From CAIXLI01 sp964587125 (lineage in GTDB: Bacteria; Pseudomonadota; Alphaproteobacteria; UBA9219), in contig CAZPKC010000010.1 in NCBI GenBank assembly GCA_964587125.1, forward strand, positions 24,712 through 88,711: a stretch of 64,000 nucleotides of DNA, in the 5' to 3' direction. The notes beneath the pieces are model-generated. The model was not told where the DNA came from, did not search any database, and was given only the letters and a program-made list of their open reading frames with translations. The position numbers were made by a program, and so were the translations under genes. Positions 43,534-52,178 of this stretch are shown here, piece after piece (within the stretch, counting starts at the first letter, position 1; each line of letters begins with the position of its first letter).

Positions 43534-45033
43534 ATGAACGATCTTATTTTCATAGACGCGTTGGATCAAACAACGGAAAAGCAAAAGAGGGAAGATTTGC
43601 ACCGGCTGCTTTTCAGCTTTGGCTATGTGCTGTGGGAAATTCTGGGCGGCAGGGATATCGACCTCGATGAAGCCGCCGCGCGCTTGCAAGTTTCTCCCGA
43701 CACTCTTCGCATCATCATCCAAGGAAAACAAGGCGTCTCACAGCAAGAGATAAAAGATAAAAACTGGCGTGAGATATTTGTTCGATACTATCCCGAAACG
43801 TGGTCGTTTCATGAGCTTTCCTTTAATCAATATGCCGCTTTCTTGAAGAAGCATCCGGCGAAGGTCCGCGAATACAAGAACCTAAAACCGGAAGACGAGA
43901 AAAGTTTCGGATATCTGCTTTGGCTCATCATCGGCGGCGAAGACGCCGACATCAATGACGCCGCCCAATGTTTGAGAATTTTTCCTGGCACCCTTGACGC
44001 GCTTCTTCACGGCAAAAAAGGAATTTCACAGCAAGGGATCGCCAGCAGGCAATGGCGCACGATTCTCGCGGGGCATTATCCGGACGCGTGGCGACGCTAT
44101 GCGGTCGATTTTGAAAAACACGTCGCTGCATTGCCGACGTACGGAAAAATTAAATCTCAAAACCTCGAAGACGACGGAAGCTTCGGATTTGTACTCTGGC
44201 TTATTCTCGGAGGAGAAAACGCGGATATACCGGAGGCCGCCAAACGCCTGAAGGTGCATTATAGCGCCATTACCAAAGCCATTTACGGTTTATGGAAGCC
44301 CTCGCAACAAATAATGAAGGATAAACGGTGGCGCGAAACTTTTGCCGAATATTATCCCGAAACATGGCGGCAATACGAAAGCCTCTTTGAAGAACGTTCT
44401 GCCCCGTCGGTCAGAACCCCCTGCGTATCCGAGGACAAGAAAAGCTTCGGTTATGCGGTGTGGCTCATCATCGGCGGAAATCGCGCCAATATACAGGAGG
44501 CCGCCAAACGCTTAAAAGTCGATCGTTCGGAACTTAGTAAAATCGTCTGCGGTCGAAAACAGCCCTCGCAAAATACGGTGGATGAAAAACAATGGCGCCA
44601 AACGTTTGCCGAACATTACCCGGACGCGTGGCGTCAATATGAAAACCTTTTCGAAAAAAGCTTCGCGACGCTAACCGACCGCCAACTCAAGCCCCACGAA
44701 CCCGAGGACAAGGAAAGCTTCGGCTATATTTTGTGGCTCATTATCGGCGGCAAAAACGCTCAAAAAAATAAAGCGGCCGAACAACTGAAAATAGATTCCG
44801 GTTCTCTCAGAGCCATTATTTACGGACGCGGAAATCCTTCGCAGGAATTGGTGAAGGAGAGACAATGGCGCAAGATTTTGGCTGAACATTACCCCGATGC
44901 CTGGGAACAATATGAAACGCTCTTCGAAGAACGCGCGGCGACATTGGCCAAATGTCCCTACGCAAGCGAAAAACCAACGCGCAACGCGAAGGCCCTTGCG
45001 AAAGAACGACGCGCCGATCGTTGCGAGTTTTAA
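43534..45033 (+). CDS. Five-fold tandem XRE-like HTH repeat protein
   Basis: 499 residues with five repeats starting at residues 29, 125, 217, 305 and 396. The first 70 residues of each align without gaps: FGYxLWLIIGG, an AAxRLKV helix, a recognition-like helix ending in IIxGxxxPSQ, a W at position 50, then AExYPxxWxxYxxxFEE; variable 18-34-residue linkers follow. The helical pair with terminal G-x-x-x-PSQ looks like a Cro/C1 helix-turn-helix. No enzymatic domain is seen; a Lys/Arg-rich tail ends the protein. AAGGAAG precedes the ATG. DNA binding is inferred. Confidence 0.75.
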   Translation: MNDLIFIDALDQTTEKQKREDLHRLLFSFGYVLWEILGGRDIDLDEAAARLQVSPDTLRIIIQGKQGVSQQEIKDKNWREIFVRYYPETWSFHELSFNQYAAFLKKHPAKVREYKNLKPEDEKSFGYLLWLIIGGEDADINDAAQCLRIFPGTLDALLHGKKGISQQGIASRQWRTILAGHYPDAWRRYAVDFEKHVAALPTYGKIKSQNLEDDGSFGFVLWLILGGENADIPEAAKRLKVHYSAITKAIYGLWKPSQQIMKDKRWRETFAEYYPETWRQYESLFEERSAPSVRTPCVSEDKKSFGYAVWLIIGGNRANIQEAAKRLKVDRSELSKIVCGRKQPSQNTVDEKQWRQTFAEHYPDAWRQYENLFEKSFATLTDRQLKPHEPEDKESFGYILWLIIGGKNAQKNKAAEQLKIDSGSLRAIIYGRGNPSQELVKERQWRKILAEHYPDAWEQYETLFEERAATLAKCPYASEKPTRNAKALAKERRADRCEF

Positions 45034-45082
45034 TAATCCCGACTCCTAACATCCCTTTGTTTCCAAAGGAATATCCAGGAAG

Positions 45083-45122
45083 ATATTCTTGTTCTGAAAG
45101 TATTTGTTCTGAAGTAAATTAA
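45083..45122 (+). repeat. 40-bp upstream direct repeat, copy 2 (before gene 45151)
   Basis: 37/40 identical to 43465-43504, 28 bases before the start codon. Two perfect GTTCTGAA words (45091-45098 and 45106-45113), 15 bases apart, each containing the small palindrome TTCTGAA; CTGAAAGTATT at 45094-45104. A spacing of about 1.5 helical turns suggests a dimeric or repeat-protein binding site. Confidence 0.85.
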
Positions 45123-45150
45123 ATATTCTGATTTTTACGGAAAACTATTT

Positions 45151-46089
45151 ATGAACGATATGTCTACAAATAAACCGGTTCAAAATGCTTTTCATAACGC
45201 AGCCAGCTTGCCCGTCTGCGGCAAGAGCTTTGAATTCGGCTATACGCTTTGGCTGATTCTCGGCGGCAAAGACGCTGACATGAATAAGGCCGCCGCTCTC
45301 CTGCAAGTTTCCTCCAGAAATCTTCACAACATTATTGTTTGCATGTGCGGGATTTCTCAGCAGGAAGTAAATGACAAAGAATGGCGCCAAATTCTTGCAA
45401 CGCATTATCCAAAGACATGGCAAAAACACGGCGACGCTTTCAATCAATATGCCGCCGCATTGACGCAACATCCCGGAAGAACGTGCGAATATAAGAACGC
45501 CGAACCCGGAAACAAAAACAGCTTCGGTTACGCGCTCTGGCTTGTCATCGGCGGCGAAAACGCCGACGTCAAGGAAGCGGCAAGCCGTTTGAATGCCCGG
45601 CCCTGCGACCTTAATTCCCTCATTTCCGGCGCCTGCGGAATTTCGCGCCAGAAAGTCGTTTTAAACAGGTGGCCCGAACTTCTTGCGGAGCATTATCCCG
45701 AAGCGTGGCGGCGCTATGGCTCCGTTTTTGAAGAACGCCTCGCCGATCTGCCCGAAAGACCCGGCCGAACTTCCCGCGAACCCCGAAACAAGGAAAGCTT
45801 CGGCCATCTTCTTTGGCTCGTTCTCGGCGGCAAAAAAGCCAACGTCTCGAAGGCCGCCCAACGTCTGGAAGTCAAAGACTGTATTCTCAGCGACATTCTT
45901 CGCGGGAGAAAAAAGCCTTCGCAACAATGGTTGAAAAACAAACAATGGCGCAAAATTCTTGCCGAAAATTATCCCGACGCATGGAAACAATACGAAAAAG
46001 TTTTCGATGAACGCGTCGCCGAACTGATGGCAAGACCCGGACTGCGCCCGCCTAGAATAGCGCCGTTAACCATAGATTCCAGTTCCTAA
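45151..46089 (+). CDS. Three-fold tandem XRE-like HTH repeat protein
   Basis: 312 residues, paralogue of the preceding gene. Repeats start at residues 29, 125 and 217, exactly the positions of repeats 1-3 in the five-repeat protein, so the two genes arose by duplication and then gained or lost whole repeats. Core motifs FGYTLWLILGG, SRQKVV, LAEHYPEAWRRY and KPSQQWLKNKQWRKILAENY are kept. Cys residues (CMCG, CDL, DCIL) occur in repeats 1-3. The ribosome binding site is weak (ACGGAAAA). Confidence 0.75.
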   Translation: MNDMSTNKPVQNAFHNAASLPVCGKSFEFGYTLWLILGGKDADMNKAAALLQVSSRNLHNIIVCMCGISQQEVNDKEWRQILATHYPKTWQKHGDAFNQYAAALTQHPGRTCEYKNAEPGNKNSFGYALWLVIGGENADVKEAASRLNARPCDLNSLISGACGISRQKVVLNRWPELLAEHYPEAWRRYGSVFEERLADLPERPGRTSREPRNKESFGHLLWLVLGGKKANVSKAAQRLEVKDCILSDILRGRKKPSQQWLKNKQWRKILAENYPDAWKQYEKVFDERVAELMARPGLRPPRIAPLTIDSSS

Positions 46090-46143
46090 CATACCGGTTA
46101 TCATCTACTTTCTAAGGAGATCATTTCAGGAAGGAGCATTTAA

Positions 46144-46536
46144 ATGGGAAAATCGCTCGACGACATTTTACGGCAGGCGACGAAAAATTTTTCGAATGCG
46201 ATAAAGAAAAAAAACGTCACCTTGGCGCTCGACGCCCTTAACGGAATGCCGGAAGAAAATCGGGATAGAACCCTTTGCGCGGACGGCGTCGTCTATTTTC
46301 TCGCGGTCAACGGAAACGTTGCGGAAAGAGAGCGTCTTTCCAAATTGATTCTGGTCTTACAACCGAACGTGCACAGGAAAATATCCAAAGCGCAAGGAGC
46401 CATGGCGGGACTTGAGAAAGCCGGACTGGTTAACGCGATCGATCAAATCTGGACGAGCATGGAATTATCCGATCACAGAAACCATCCACCTTCCGGCGGC
46501 TTGAAAATAAGCGCCGACAATACCTTGCATCGATGA
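46144..46536 (+). CDS. Hypothetical small helical protein downstream of the HTH-repeat genes
   Basis: 130 residues with AGGAAGGAG eight bases before ATG. Helical: ILRQATKNFSNAIKKKNVTL, ALDALNGMPEENRD, AERERLSKLILVLQP. No transmembrane segment. Starts 54 bases after the three-repeat gene with no terminator between, so it may share the transcript. It lacks the LWLIIGG repeat. No family recognised. Confidence 0.55.
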   Translation: MGKSLDDILRQATKNFSNAIKKKNVTLALDALNGMPEENRDRTLCADGVVYFLAVNGNVAERERLSKLILVLQPNVHRKISKAQGAMAGLEKAGLVNAIDQIWTSMELSDHRNHPPSGGLKISADNTLHR

Positions 46537-46552
46537 GAAAACGGGACAGCCT

Positions 46553-47215
46553 CTACCGCATATACCCATGAAAACCGCTGAAAAAGGCCCACACGGCAAG
46601 GGCAGCCAATCCCAACGCCGTGACGCGGTTGACGGTGATGATGCGGCTTTCGGTGAAATGGCGCCGCAGAAGCCCGACGCCGCCCGACAGCACCAACCAC
46701 CACAGAGCCGATCCGGCGAAAATCCCGCCGATCAGAACGTCGGCGTCCAATTTTCTCGTCACCGCGCCGAAGGTCGCCACGACGGCCAACGTGCCGAAAA
46801 TAGTCAAAGGATTCGTCAACGTGATAATCAATCCGCTCAACGCCGCGCGCACGGTTCCCATCAGCGTGTTTTCCTTCGCCAGATCGATAACCCTTGTCAC
46901 GAAATGGGTTTCATGAGGAGGCCTCGGATGGTCGAACCACGTATGCCACGCGGCGGCCAGAACGATGCATCCGCCGAGAAGCCGAATCGAATACTCGTAT
47001 TGATGGATAAAGCCCAAAACGGCGCTGACGCCTAAAACGGCGATTGCGCCGAAAAGCGCATCCGCGCATGCCGCGCCCCACCCCGTCGCCAGTCCGACAA
47101 TCACCCCTTTTTGCAAGGTGCGCCTGATGCACAGCAACCCCACGGGGCCTACGGGAGCGGCGATAACCACCCCAAGAACCAGACCTCGGTACAAAACGTC
47201 GAATTCTTCCAGCAA
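46553..47215 (-). CDS. LysE/RhtB family amino-acid exporter
   Basis: 220 residues, six helices. The first loop carries APVGPVGLLCIRRTLQKG, the family signature, followed by GWGAACADALFG; later ITLTNPLTIFG. LysE-type proteins export amino acids or related compounds; the substrate is unknown. It starts with TTG at 47215 (GGAG seven bases upstream); no in-frame ATG fits. Confidence 0.85.
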   Translation of the reverse strand: MLEEFDVLYRGLVLGVVIAAPVGPVGLLCIRRTLQKGVIVGLATGWGAACADALFGAIAVLGVSAVLGFIHQYEYSIRLLGGCIVLAAAWHTWFDHPRPPHETHFVTRVIDLAKENTLMGTVRAALSGLIITLTNPLTIFGTLAVVATFGAVTRKLDADVLIGGIFAGSALWWLVLSGGVGLLRRHFTESRIITVNRVTALGLAALAVWAFFSGFHGYMR

Positions 47216-47318
47216 ATGTGCTCTCCGTGAACCCAGCGCGACTCAGAGAAGATGAAAGCAATCCGTTATGACAAAGCGCGGAAGTTTAAGCAATACGGAA
47301 CGAAAGAAACCTGCCTTT

Positions 47319-48233
47319 TTATTCCGCCGCATCTCGAAGGGCCGCCGCCATTTTAACAACCCGCGCCATAAATTTCACGTCATGCACCCGTACGATATCC
47401 GCGCCCTGCATGACGGAAATCGCGACGCCCGCAGCGGTGCCTTCCAGCCTTTCGTCGACTGGCAAACCCAGCGTATGGCCGATGAAAGATTTGCGCGACA
47501 ATCCCATAAGAACGGGGAATCCCAACGCCTTGATGCGTCCCAAATTTGCGATAAGCGCGAGGTTTTGTTGCGGCGTTTTTCCGAATCCGATGCCGGGATC
47601 GAGGATGATTTTATCCCGCGCCACGCCCACCTTGAGGGCGGCATCGACCCTCATTTCCAAGACATGCGCAACGTCGGCAACGACGTTTTCATAGGGCGGG
47701 GCGTCGAACGATGCAAAGCTCCGCTGGCAATAAGGAAGATCGCGGCAAGGGCAATCCCTGATGCCCGCCGCCGCAGGACAAGAGCCGGGGGTTTTTGCGC
47801 TTCGGTTGACGGCGTCGGGAGCCGCGCGGTTATGCATCAACACCACGCGCGCGCCGGATCTCGCCGCGACCTCGCCCATACGCGCGTCGCCCGCCAGAGC
47901 CGTAATATCGTTGATAATCGTGGCTCCGGCCTGTAAGGCTTTTTCCGCCACGTCGGCCTTGACAGTATCGACGCTAACGGGCGTCGAACCTAACATTTTT
48001 TTTATAGCCGTAATAACGGGAACCACACGGCGGATTTCTTCTTCAATGGAAACGGAAACCGAACCAGGGCGCGAGCTTTCGCCGCCGACATCGAGCATAT
48101 CCGCGCCATCCGCGACCATTTGTTCCGCTTGCGCCATGGCACGCGAAACAGTGTCGTCGCCGCGCAAAACGCCATCGCCGGAAAAAGAATCCGGCGTGAC
48201 GTTGATAATGCCCATGACGAGGGGAAGGCTCAT
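47319..48233 (-). CDS. folP: Dihydropteroate synthase, with an unusual Cys-rich insertion
   Basis: 304 residues from the ATG at 48233 (overlaps the folK stop). It joins p-aminobenzoate to hydroxymethyl-dihydropterin diphosphate. MGIINVTPDSFSGDG, DVGGESSRPGS, LMHNRAAPD, LDPGIGFGKT, GLSRKSFIG and the final RVHDV are intact. Between LMHNRAAPDAV and PPYENVVADV there are about 25 extra residues including SCPAAAGIRDCPCRDLPYC, four Cys, where relatives have a short loop. Frame is kept. Confidence 0.92.
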   Translation of the reverse strand: MSLPLVMGIINVTPDSFSGDGVLRGDDTVSRAMAQAEQMVADGADMLDVGGESSRPGSVSVSIEEEIRRVVPVITAIKKMLGSTPVSVDTVKADVAEKALQAGATIINDITALAGDARMGEVAARSGARVVLMHNRAAPDAVNRSAKTPGSCPAAAGIRDCPCRDLPYCQRSFASFDAPPYENVVADVAHVLEMRVDAALKVGVARDKIILDPGIGFGKTPQQNLALIANLGRIKALGFPVLMGLSRKSFIGHTLGLPVDERLEGTAAGVAISVMQGADIVRVHDVKFMARVVKMAAALRDAAE

Positions 48234-48733
48234 GAAAGAAGCCGCCCGAGATCGGTCATCTCGCAGTTTGGCAAAAGCGTCAGCATCTCCGCCACGGTTT
48301 TCCCGATTTTGGGATGCGTCCATTCCGGCGCGACGTCGGAAAGAGGCTTCAGCACGAAAGGCCGCTCGTGCATCCGCGCGTGAGGGAGGGTCAATTCCGG
48401 CGTTTCGAGAATGACGTCGCCGTAATAAATAATATCGATATCGATCACGCGCGGGCCGAATCTGAACGTCGGCGTTCGCCCGATCTCCCTTTCGATGTTT
48501 TTAACCGCCCAAAGCAAGGGCAGCGGCTCCAATTTTGTCGTTCCGGCGACGACGGCGTTCAGAAAAACCGGCTGATCGAGAATATAGGCGGCGGGCGTTT
48601 CGTAAACCTTCGACATCGCCTTGACATCGACGCAAGCCGCCAGAGCCTTGACGGCCCTCTGCAGGGAGCCGAGCCTGTCTCCGAGATTGGAGCCAAGCGC
48701 AAGCGCAACGGGGATGGAAGGAGTTTCAACCAA
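48230..48733 (-). CDS. folK: 2-amino-4-hydroxy-6-hydroxymethyldihydropteridine pyrophosphokinase
   Basis: About 167 residues. It activates the pterin for folP. VALALGSNLGDR, FLNAVVAGTT, IEREIGRTPTFRFGPRVID and the catalytic IDIDIIYYGD are present. I choose the TTG at 48733 because GGAG lies exactly seven bases upstream and it overlaps the hdaA stop; the farther ATG (48799) lies deep in hdaA. folB, often between folP and folK, is absent. Confidence 0.92.
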   Translation of the reverse strand: MVETPSIPVALALGSNLGDRLGSLQRAVKALAACVDVKAMSKVYETPAAYILDQPVFLNAVVAGTTKLEPLPLLWAVKNIEREIGRTPTFRFGPRVIDIDIIYYGDVILETPELTLPHARMHERPFVLKPLSDVAPEWTHPKIGKTVAEMLTLLPNCEMTDLGRLLS

Positions 48734-49403
48734 CGGAGTTCTCCAGAACTTTTCGCACCAAAGCGATCGTGATCTTACGCCCTTCCGACAAAGCCGCAAG
48801 ATCGAGCCTTTCGACCAAATCCCTGATGCTCGCGGCGTCGCGGGGCATACGCGGCGCGAGATAGGCGACGACGCCCGCGTCGAGCGCGACCTGCCTGTCG
48901 CGGAATTGCTTGACGATCAGGGCATCGAGAAGCGCGTCGTCTGGCGGAAGCAGCGCAATGGCCGGAAGCGCCAGCAAGCGCGACCGCAGATCGGGCAAAA
49001 TAAATCCTGCCTGTCCCGCGCCGCGCGTCATCGTCAAAAGCAGCGAGCCGTTGATGTCCTTGATATGATTATAAAGATGAAACAGCTTTTCTTCGGCTTC
49101 GGGTTTTCCGGCCAAGGCGTCGGCGTTATCGATCGCAAAGGAAACCGTTTTCGCCGTCAGAGAAAAGGCGTCTTCCGCGAGCAAATCCTTCTCGGCCACA
49201 AGCAATCCCTTGCTTTTATCGAGCCACAAATTCAGCAAATGGGTTTTTCCGCTGCCCGCAAGCCCTACGAGGACCAATCCGTGCGCGGACCACCCCGGCC
49301 ATTTCTCGATCCACGCGGCGGCGTCGCGGTTGCAGGGCGTGACGAGAAAATCGTCCGCGCTCATCGCGGCGTTATGAGGCAAAGGCAAAGGTAACTGGCG
49401 CAT
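48726..49403 (-). CDS. hdaA: DnaA-related regulator HdaA
   Basis: 225 residues. Hda-type AAA protein that promotes hydrolysis of DnaA-bound ATP after initiation. The N-terminal QLPLPLP is a beta-clamp-binding motif; P-loop GLAGSGKTHL, sensor region LTMTRGAGQ and lid DLRSRLLA follow. The start directly abuts the stop of the PerM-type gene, so perM-hdaA-folK-folP are one overlapping transcription unit. Confidence 0.9.
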   Translation of the reverse strand: MRQLPLPLPHNAAMSADDFLVTPCNRDAAAWIEKWPGWSAHGLVLVGLAGSGKTHLLNLWLDKSKGLLVAEKDLLAEDAFSLTAKTVSFAIDNADALAGKPEAEEKLFHLYNHIKDINGSLLLTMTRGAGQAGFILPDLRSRLLALPAIALLPPDDALLDALIVKQFRDRQVALDAGVVAYLAPRMPRDAASIRDLVERLDLAALSEGRKITIALVRKVLENSVG

Positions 49404-50462
49404 CTATTTGTAGAACTCGCTTGATCTATACTGGCGCACGCCGAAACGCACCAGAACGCCGATCACGGCGGCGGTCGGCACGGCGATCAGGACGCCCAAA
49501 AAGCCCATAAGCTTGATGCCCGAAATCAACGCGAACAATATCCAGACGGGATGCAGCCCAACGCGGTGGCCGACAAGCTTCGGCGTCAGCACATAGGCCT
49601 CGAAGAAATGCCCCACGGCGAACACGGCGATAACCAGACCGATGCGCAGCCAATCGCCGTCGAACTGCACGCAGGCCAGAATGACGCTCGTGACCCAGCC
49701 GAAAACCGTGCCGACATAAGGGATAATCGTCAAAATGCCCGCGATGATGCCGACGGTCGCGCCGTATTTAAGCCCGTTCGCGGCCAATCCCGTGCTGTAA
49801 ACGACGCCGAGAATGACGCACACAATCGCCTGTCCGCGCACGAAGCCGGATAAAGTCTGGTCGATCTCGGCCATCTGTTGGCGGATGACGGCATAATGGG
49901 CGCGCGGAATCAGCTGATCGACGGCCTTGGTCAATTTATGCCAATCGCGCAGAACGTGGAACGCCGTGACGGGAGTTAAAATCGACAACGCGACGGCGTC
50001 GATCAGGGCAAAGCTTCCACTGACGATATGCTGAACCGCATGGCCAACCCAATCGACGGCCTCGCCGGTCGATTGTTCGGCCGCGCCGCGGATTTTCTCG
50101 ACGTCCTCGGGAGAAAACCGCGCAAGCCAATCCTGCGCCCACGGTAGATATTGCTCGCGGATTTTGGCGATATAGTCGGGAAGGGAGTTGATGAGGGCGC
50201 CGATCTGGTGGTTCAGCATCGGCCAGACCAAAAGAACAATCGACGCCACGATGAAAAGGAACGCGGACAAAACGGTTAAAGCTCCGATCCAGCGCCGAAC
50301 CTTGCGCTTTTCCAAGGCCGTGACGGCGGGCTCGAGGAAATAGGCGATCGCTAAACCCGCAAGAAACGGCAGCAGAACAGGCTTAAAGAGCCACAAAACG
50401 GCGACCAGCGCCGCAAGGATCAAAAGCCAAAAACGCAAGGCGAAAGGGTTAGTCGTGGGCAT
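49404..50462 (-). CDS. AI-2E family (PerM-type) transporter
   Basis: 352 residues, about seven helices plus a soluble middle region. Features include FLAGLAIAYFLEPAVTALEKRK near the N terminus, IRGQAIVCVILGVVY-type segments and GHFFEAYVLTPKLVGHRVGL with HPVWILFALISG at the C-terminal core. The family exports AI-2 in one case and acts as sodium/proton antiporter in others. Paired with hdaA as in many alphaproteobacteria. AAGGA lies eight bases before ATG. Confidence 0.88.
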   Translation of the reverse strand: MPTTNPFALRFWLLILAALVAVLWLFKPVLLPFLAGLAIAYFLEPAVTALEKRKVRRWIGALTVLSAFLFIVASIVLLVWPMLNHQIGALINSLPDYIAKIREQYLPWAQDWLARFSPEDVEKIRGAAEQSTGEAVDWVGHAVQHIVSGSFALIDAVALSILTPVTAFHVLRDWHKLTKAVDQLIPRAHYAVIRQQMAEIDQTLSGFVRGQAIVCVILGVVYSTGLAANGLKYGATVGIIAGILTIIPYVGTVFGWVTSVILACVQFDGDWLRIGLVIAVFAVGHFFEAYVLTPKLVGHRVGLHPVWILFALISGIKLMGFLGVLIAVPTAAVIGVLVRFGVRQYRSSEFYK

Positions 50463-50567
50463 GAGGACATCCTTAAAGTAAGGAGGGATGATGAACCGCC
50501 CGACAGATTACCCTATTTTACGAAAAGGTCGAGATTTAAGCTTGGGATGTCTTTTGGAAGCTCTTCA

Positions 50568-51374
50568 TCACGCTCCGTAGCGAAGATGCTGCCGATGGAA
50601 CTTCTTTGTACGATTTGCCGCAAACAGTTTTTTAGGAAGGACGGGCATCCGATTTTTGCAATAGCGGTCGTCGCGTATCGTAATGTTATAGGTCGTTATG
50701 TTATTATTGGTTATCATGCTGAAGTTATGAGCGGTTAGATTGCTCAGTAGAAACTGCACTTGCGCATTTGTAAGTTCGTTGGCGTTTTTGTGAAAAAGGG
50801 CGTTTGAAAGAGCGTCGGTATATGGCTGCTCCACAACCGCAATGATGGGGGCGACGACTGCGGTAACGAATATGGCCGCACCCACACCGATGGCGAATCC
50901 CATCTTGGCGCTTGTCCCCCACTTAATTTCGCTGGTGTCGGTCTTGATAACGACGGTGTCTTCCTTAATTTCCTTGGTTTTTCCATGAATGTTGTCGGCT
51001 TTTTTGTCGATGCCGTTAATGCCCTTTTCAATATTCTTAATCCGACTATTTTCGAGCGCGGCTACCCGCGCGCTTATTTCGGCTTCCCTTTCCGTAACGA
51101 TGCGCTTTTGCACCGAATCTATATAAAGTTTGAGTTTTTTCTCATCATTGAGAAAAACTTCGGCTTTATCAAGCTTCACTATTGATGGGTCTTTTTCGAT
51201 TCCTTCGATGTAATCGTCGTAGGCGCCCCAAACGAAGGGATTTTTCGTCTTCTTAAAAGTTTTCTCAAAAGTCGCGTATGCCAACCCCAGAATCTCTTCT
51301 TTGCTGATATTCTCAGATTCTATCGCGTCTAAAGATTTGACATTATCTTCCTGATTGGCTGAATTTTCGGACAT
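50568..51374 (-). CDS. Hypothetical membrane protein with coiled-coil region
   Basis: 268 residues from the ATG at 51374 (AAGGGG seven bases upstream). Acidic N terminus, a long helical stretch likely to be coiled coil (REAEISARVAALENSRIKNI, then DTVVIKTDTSEIKWG), one transmembrane segment (MGFAIGVGAAIFVTAVVAPI, about residues 160-180) and an Asn/Thr-rich tail (MITNNNITTYNITI) that may form beta-strands. AT-rich. Probably co-transcribed with the upstream 118-residue gene. No family recognised. Confidence 0.6.
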   Translation of the reverse strand: MSENSANQEDNVKSLDAIESENISKEEILGLAYATFEKTFKKTKNPFVWGAYDDYIEGIEKDPSIVKLDKAEVFLNDEKKLKLYIDSVQKRIVTEREAEISARVAALENSRIKNIEKGINGIDKKADNIHGKTKEIKEDTVVIKTDTSEIKWGTSAKMGFAIGVGAAIFVTAVVAPIIAVVEQPYTDALSNALFHKNANELTNAQVQFLLSNLTAHNFSMITNNNITTYNITIRDDRYCKNRMPVLPKKLFAANRTKKFHRQHLRYGA

Positions 51375-51445
51375 AAATATCCCCTTGAAAATTCCTTTTA
51401 AAAATTCTTTTGAACAACATTCAAAAAGCAAAAAACAAACTTAAA

Positions 51446-51802
51446 TCAAGCGTCGCACGATATAATTTTTTTTAAACGATTTACTATCCCATTTTCCGAA
51501 ACTGGGATAGTAGGCTGAACCAGATCAGCAAGAGGATTCTTGCCAGCCATAATAGCCTCTAAATCGGCGCTTATTTGTTCGTGAAGCTTCGCACGGACTT
51601 CCGGAGATTTCATGTGCTGATCGACCTCCCAAAGAATCATTCCCAATTCCGTCGCATTTTCAGGAGGCACAGAGTCTTTTGCGTTTATATAAGCAGCAAC
51701 GGCGTCAATAACCCGCATATCTGGTGTTAGTTTTTTGGACATACCCGTCACCGTTTCTGGAATAGGGAAAATCCCTAATCTTTCTGGCGCAGTATATTCC
51801 AT
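51446..51802 (-). CDS. Hypothetical protein
   Basis: 118 residues with GGAG six bases before the ATG. Soluble; helical middle (VIDAVAAYINAKDS, ELGMILWEVDQHMKSPEVRA) and a basic C terminus VNRLKKIISCDA. Upstream, on the same strand, is CTGAAAGTATT (51900-51890). It lies 71 bases before the membrane protein gene. No family recognised. Confidence 0.55.
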   Translation of the reverse strand: MEYTAPERLGIFPIPETVTGMSKKLTPDMRVIDAVAAYINAKDSVPPENATELGMILWEVDQHMKSPEVRAKLHEQISADLEAIMAGKNPLADLVQPTIPVSENGIVNRLKKIISCDA

Positions 51803-52178
51803 ATTTTTCTCCGTTCAAAAAGTTTCACTACAAACGCGTCCCCTTATATTTTCCGTGTATCACAAAAAGAGGAGCTTGTAAAATAAATCAATACTTTCAG
51901 TACGTTGTGGTTATCAAACCCTTAACGAGCGTGTTTGATCTTTACCCTTAGGAGGCAAATTTTAACCGAGAATCCGGAAAACTCATTTATTTGCGGCTAT
52001 GAATCCAAATTTACGGGGAATGAGAAAAAGCAGCCGAAATCTCCCCCGACAGAATTTTTTCTGCCTTTCAAACTTATAAAACGCGCCTCATTTGATAAGG
52101 CAGCAGCCTTTTATTGCAATTCCAACCGTCTTTCTGCTACAACCCGCGTGAAAATGAACGAACAAGATTAGAGACACA
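51803..52178. other. 376-bp intergenic region before the DEAD-box helicase gene
   Basis: Contains the motif copy for gene 51446-51802 at its left side. The right part is a long A/T-rich leader for the helicase gene, with an isolated AGGAGG at 51951-51956 not followed by a good start codon. A 78-codon open frame (51935-52171) has no ribosome binding site and low-quality composition, so I do not call it. Long leaders are common for cold-induced helicase genes. Confidence 0.45.
51890..51900 (-). promoter_or_regulatory. CTGAAAGTATT motif upstream of gene 51446-51802
   Basis: Minus strand reads TACTGAAAGTATTGATTTATT, 88 bases before the ATG at 51802. Same 11-mer and orientation as at 9488, 43476 and 45094. 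Confidence 0.5.

Noticed and set aside
43534..46089. Regularly spaced DNA similarity considered as a CRISPR-like array
   Set aside because: The period of about 265-290 bases is imperfect at DNA level and preserved at protein level, as expected for protein repeats.
51935..52171. 78-codon frame before the helicase gene
   Set aside because: No usable ribosome binding site at its start; the composition is low quality and the region fits a leader.
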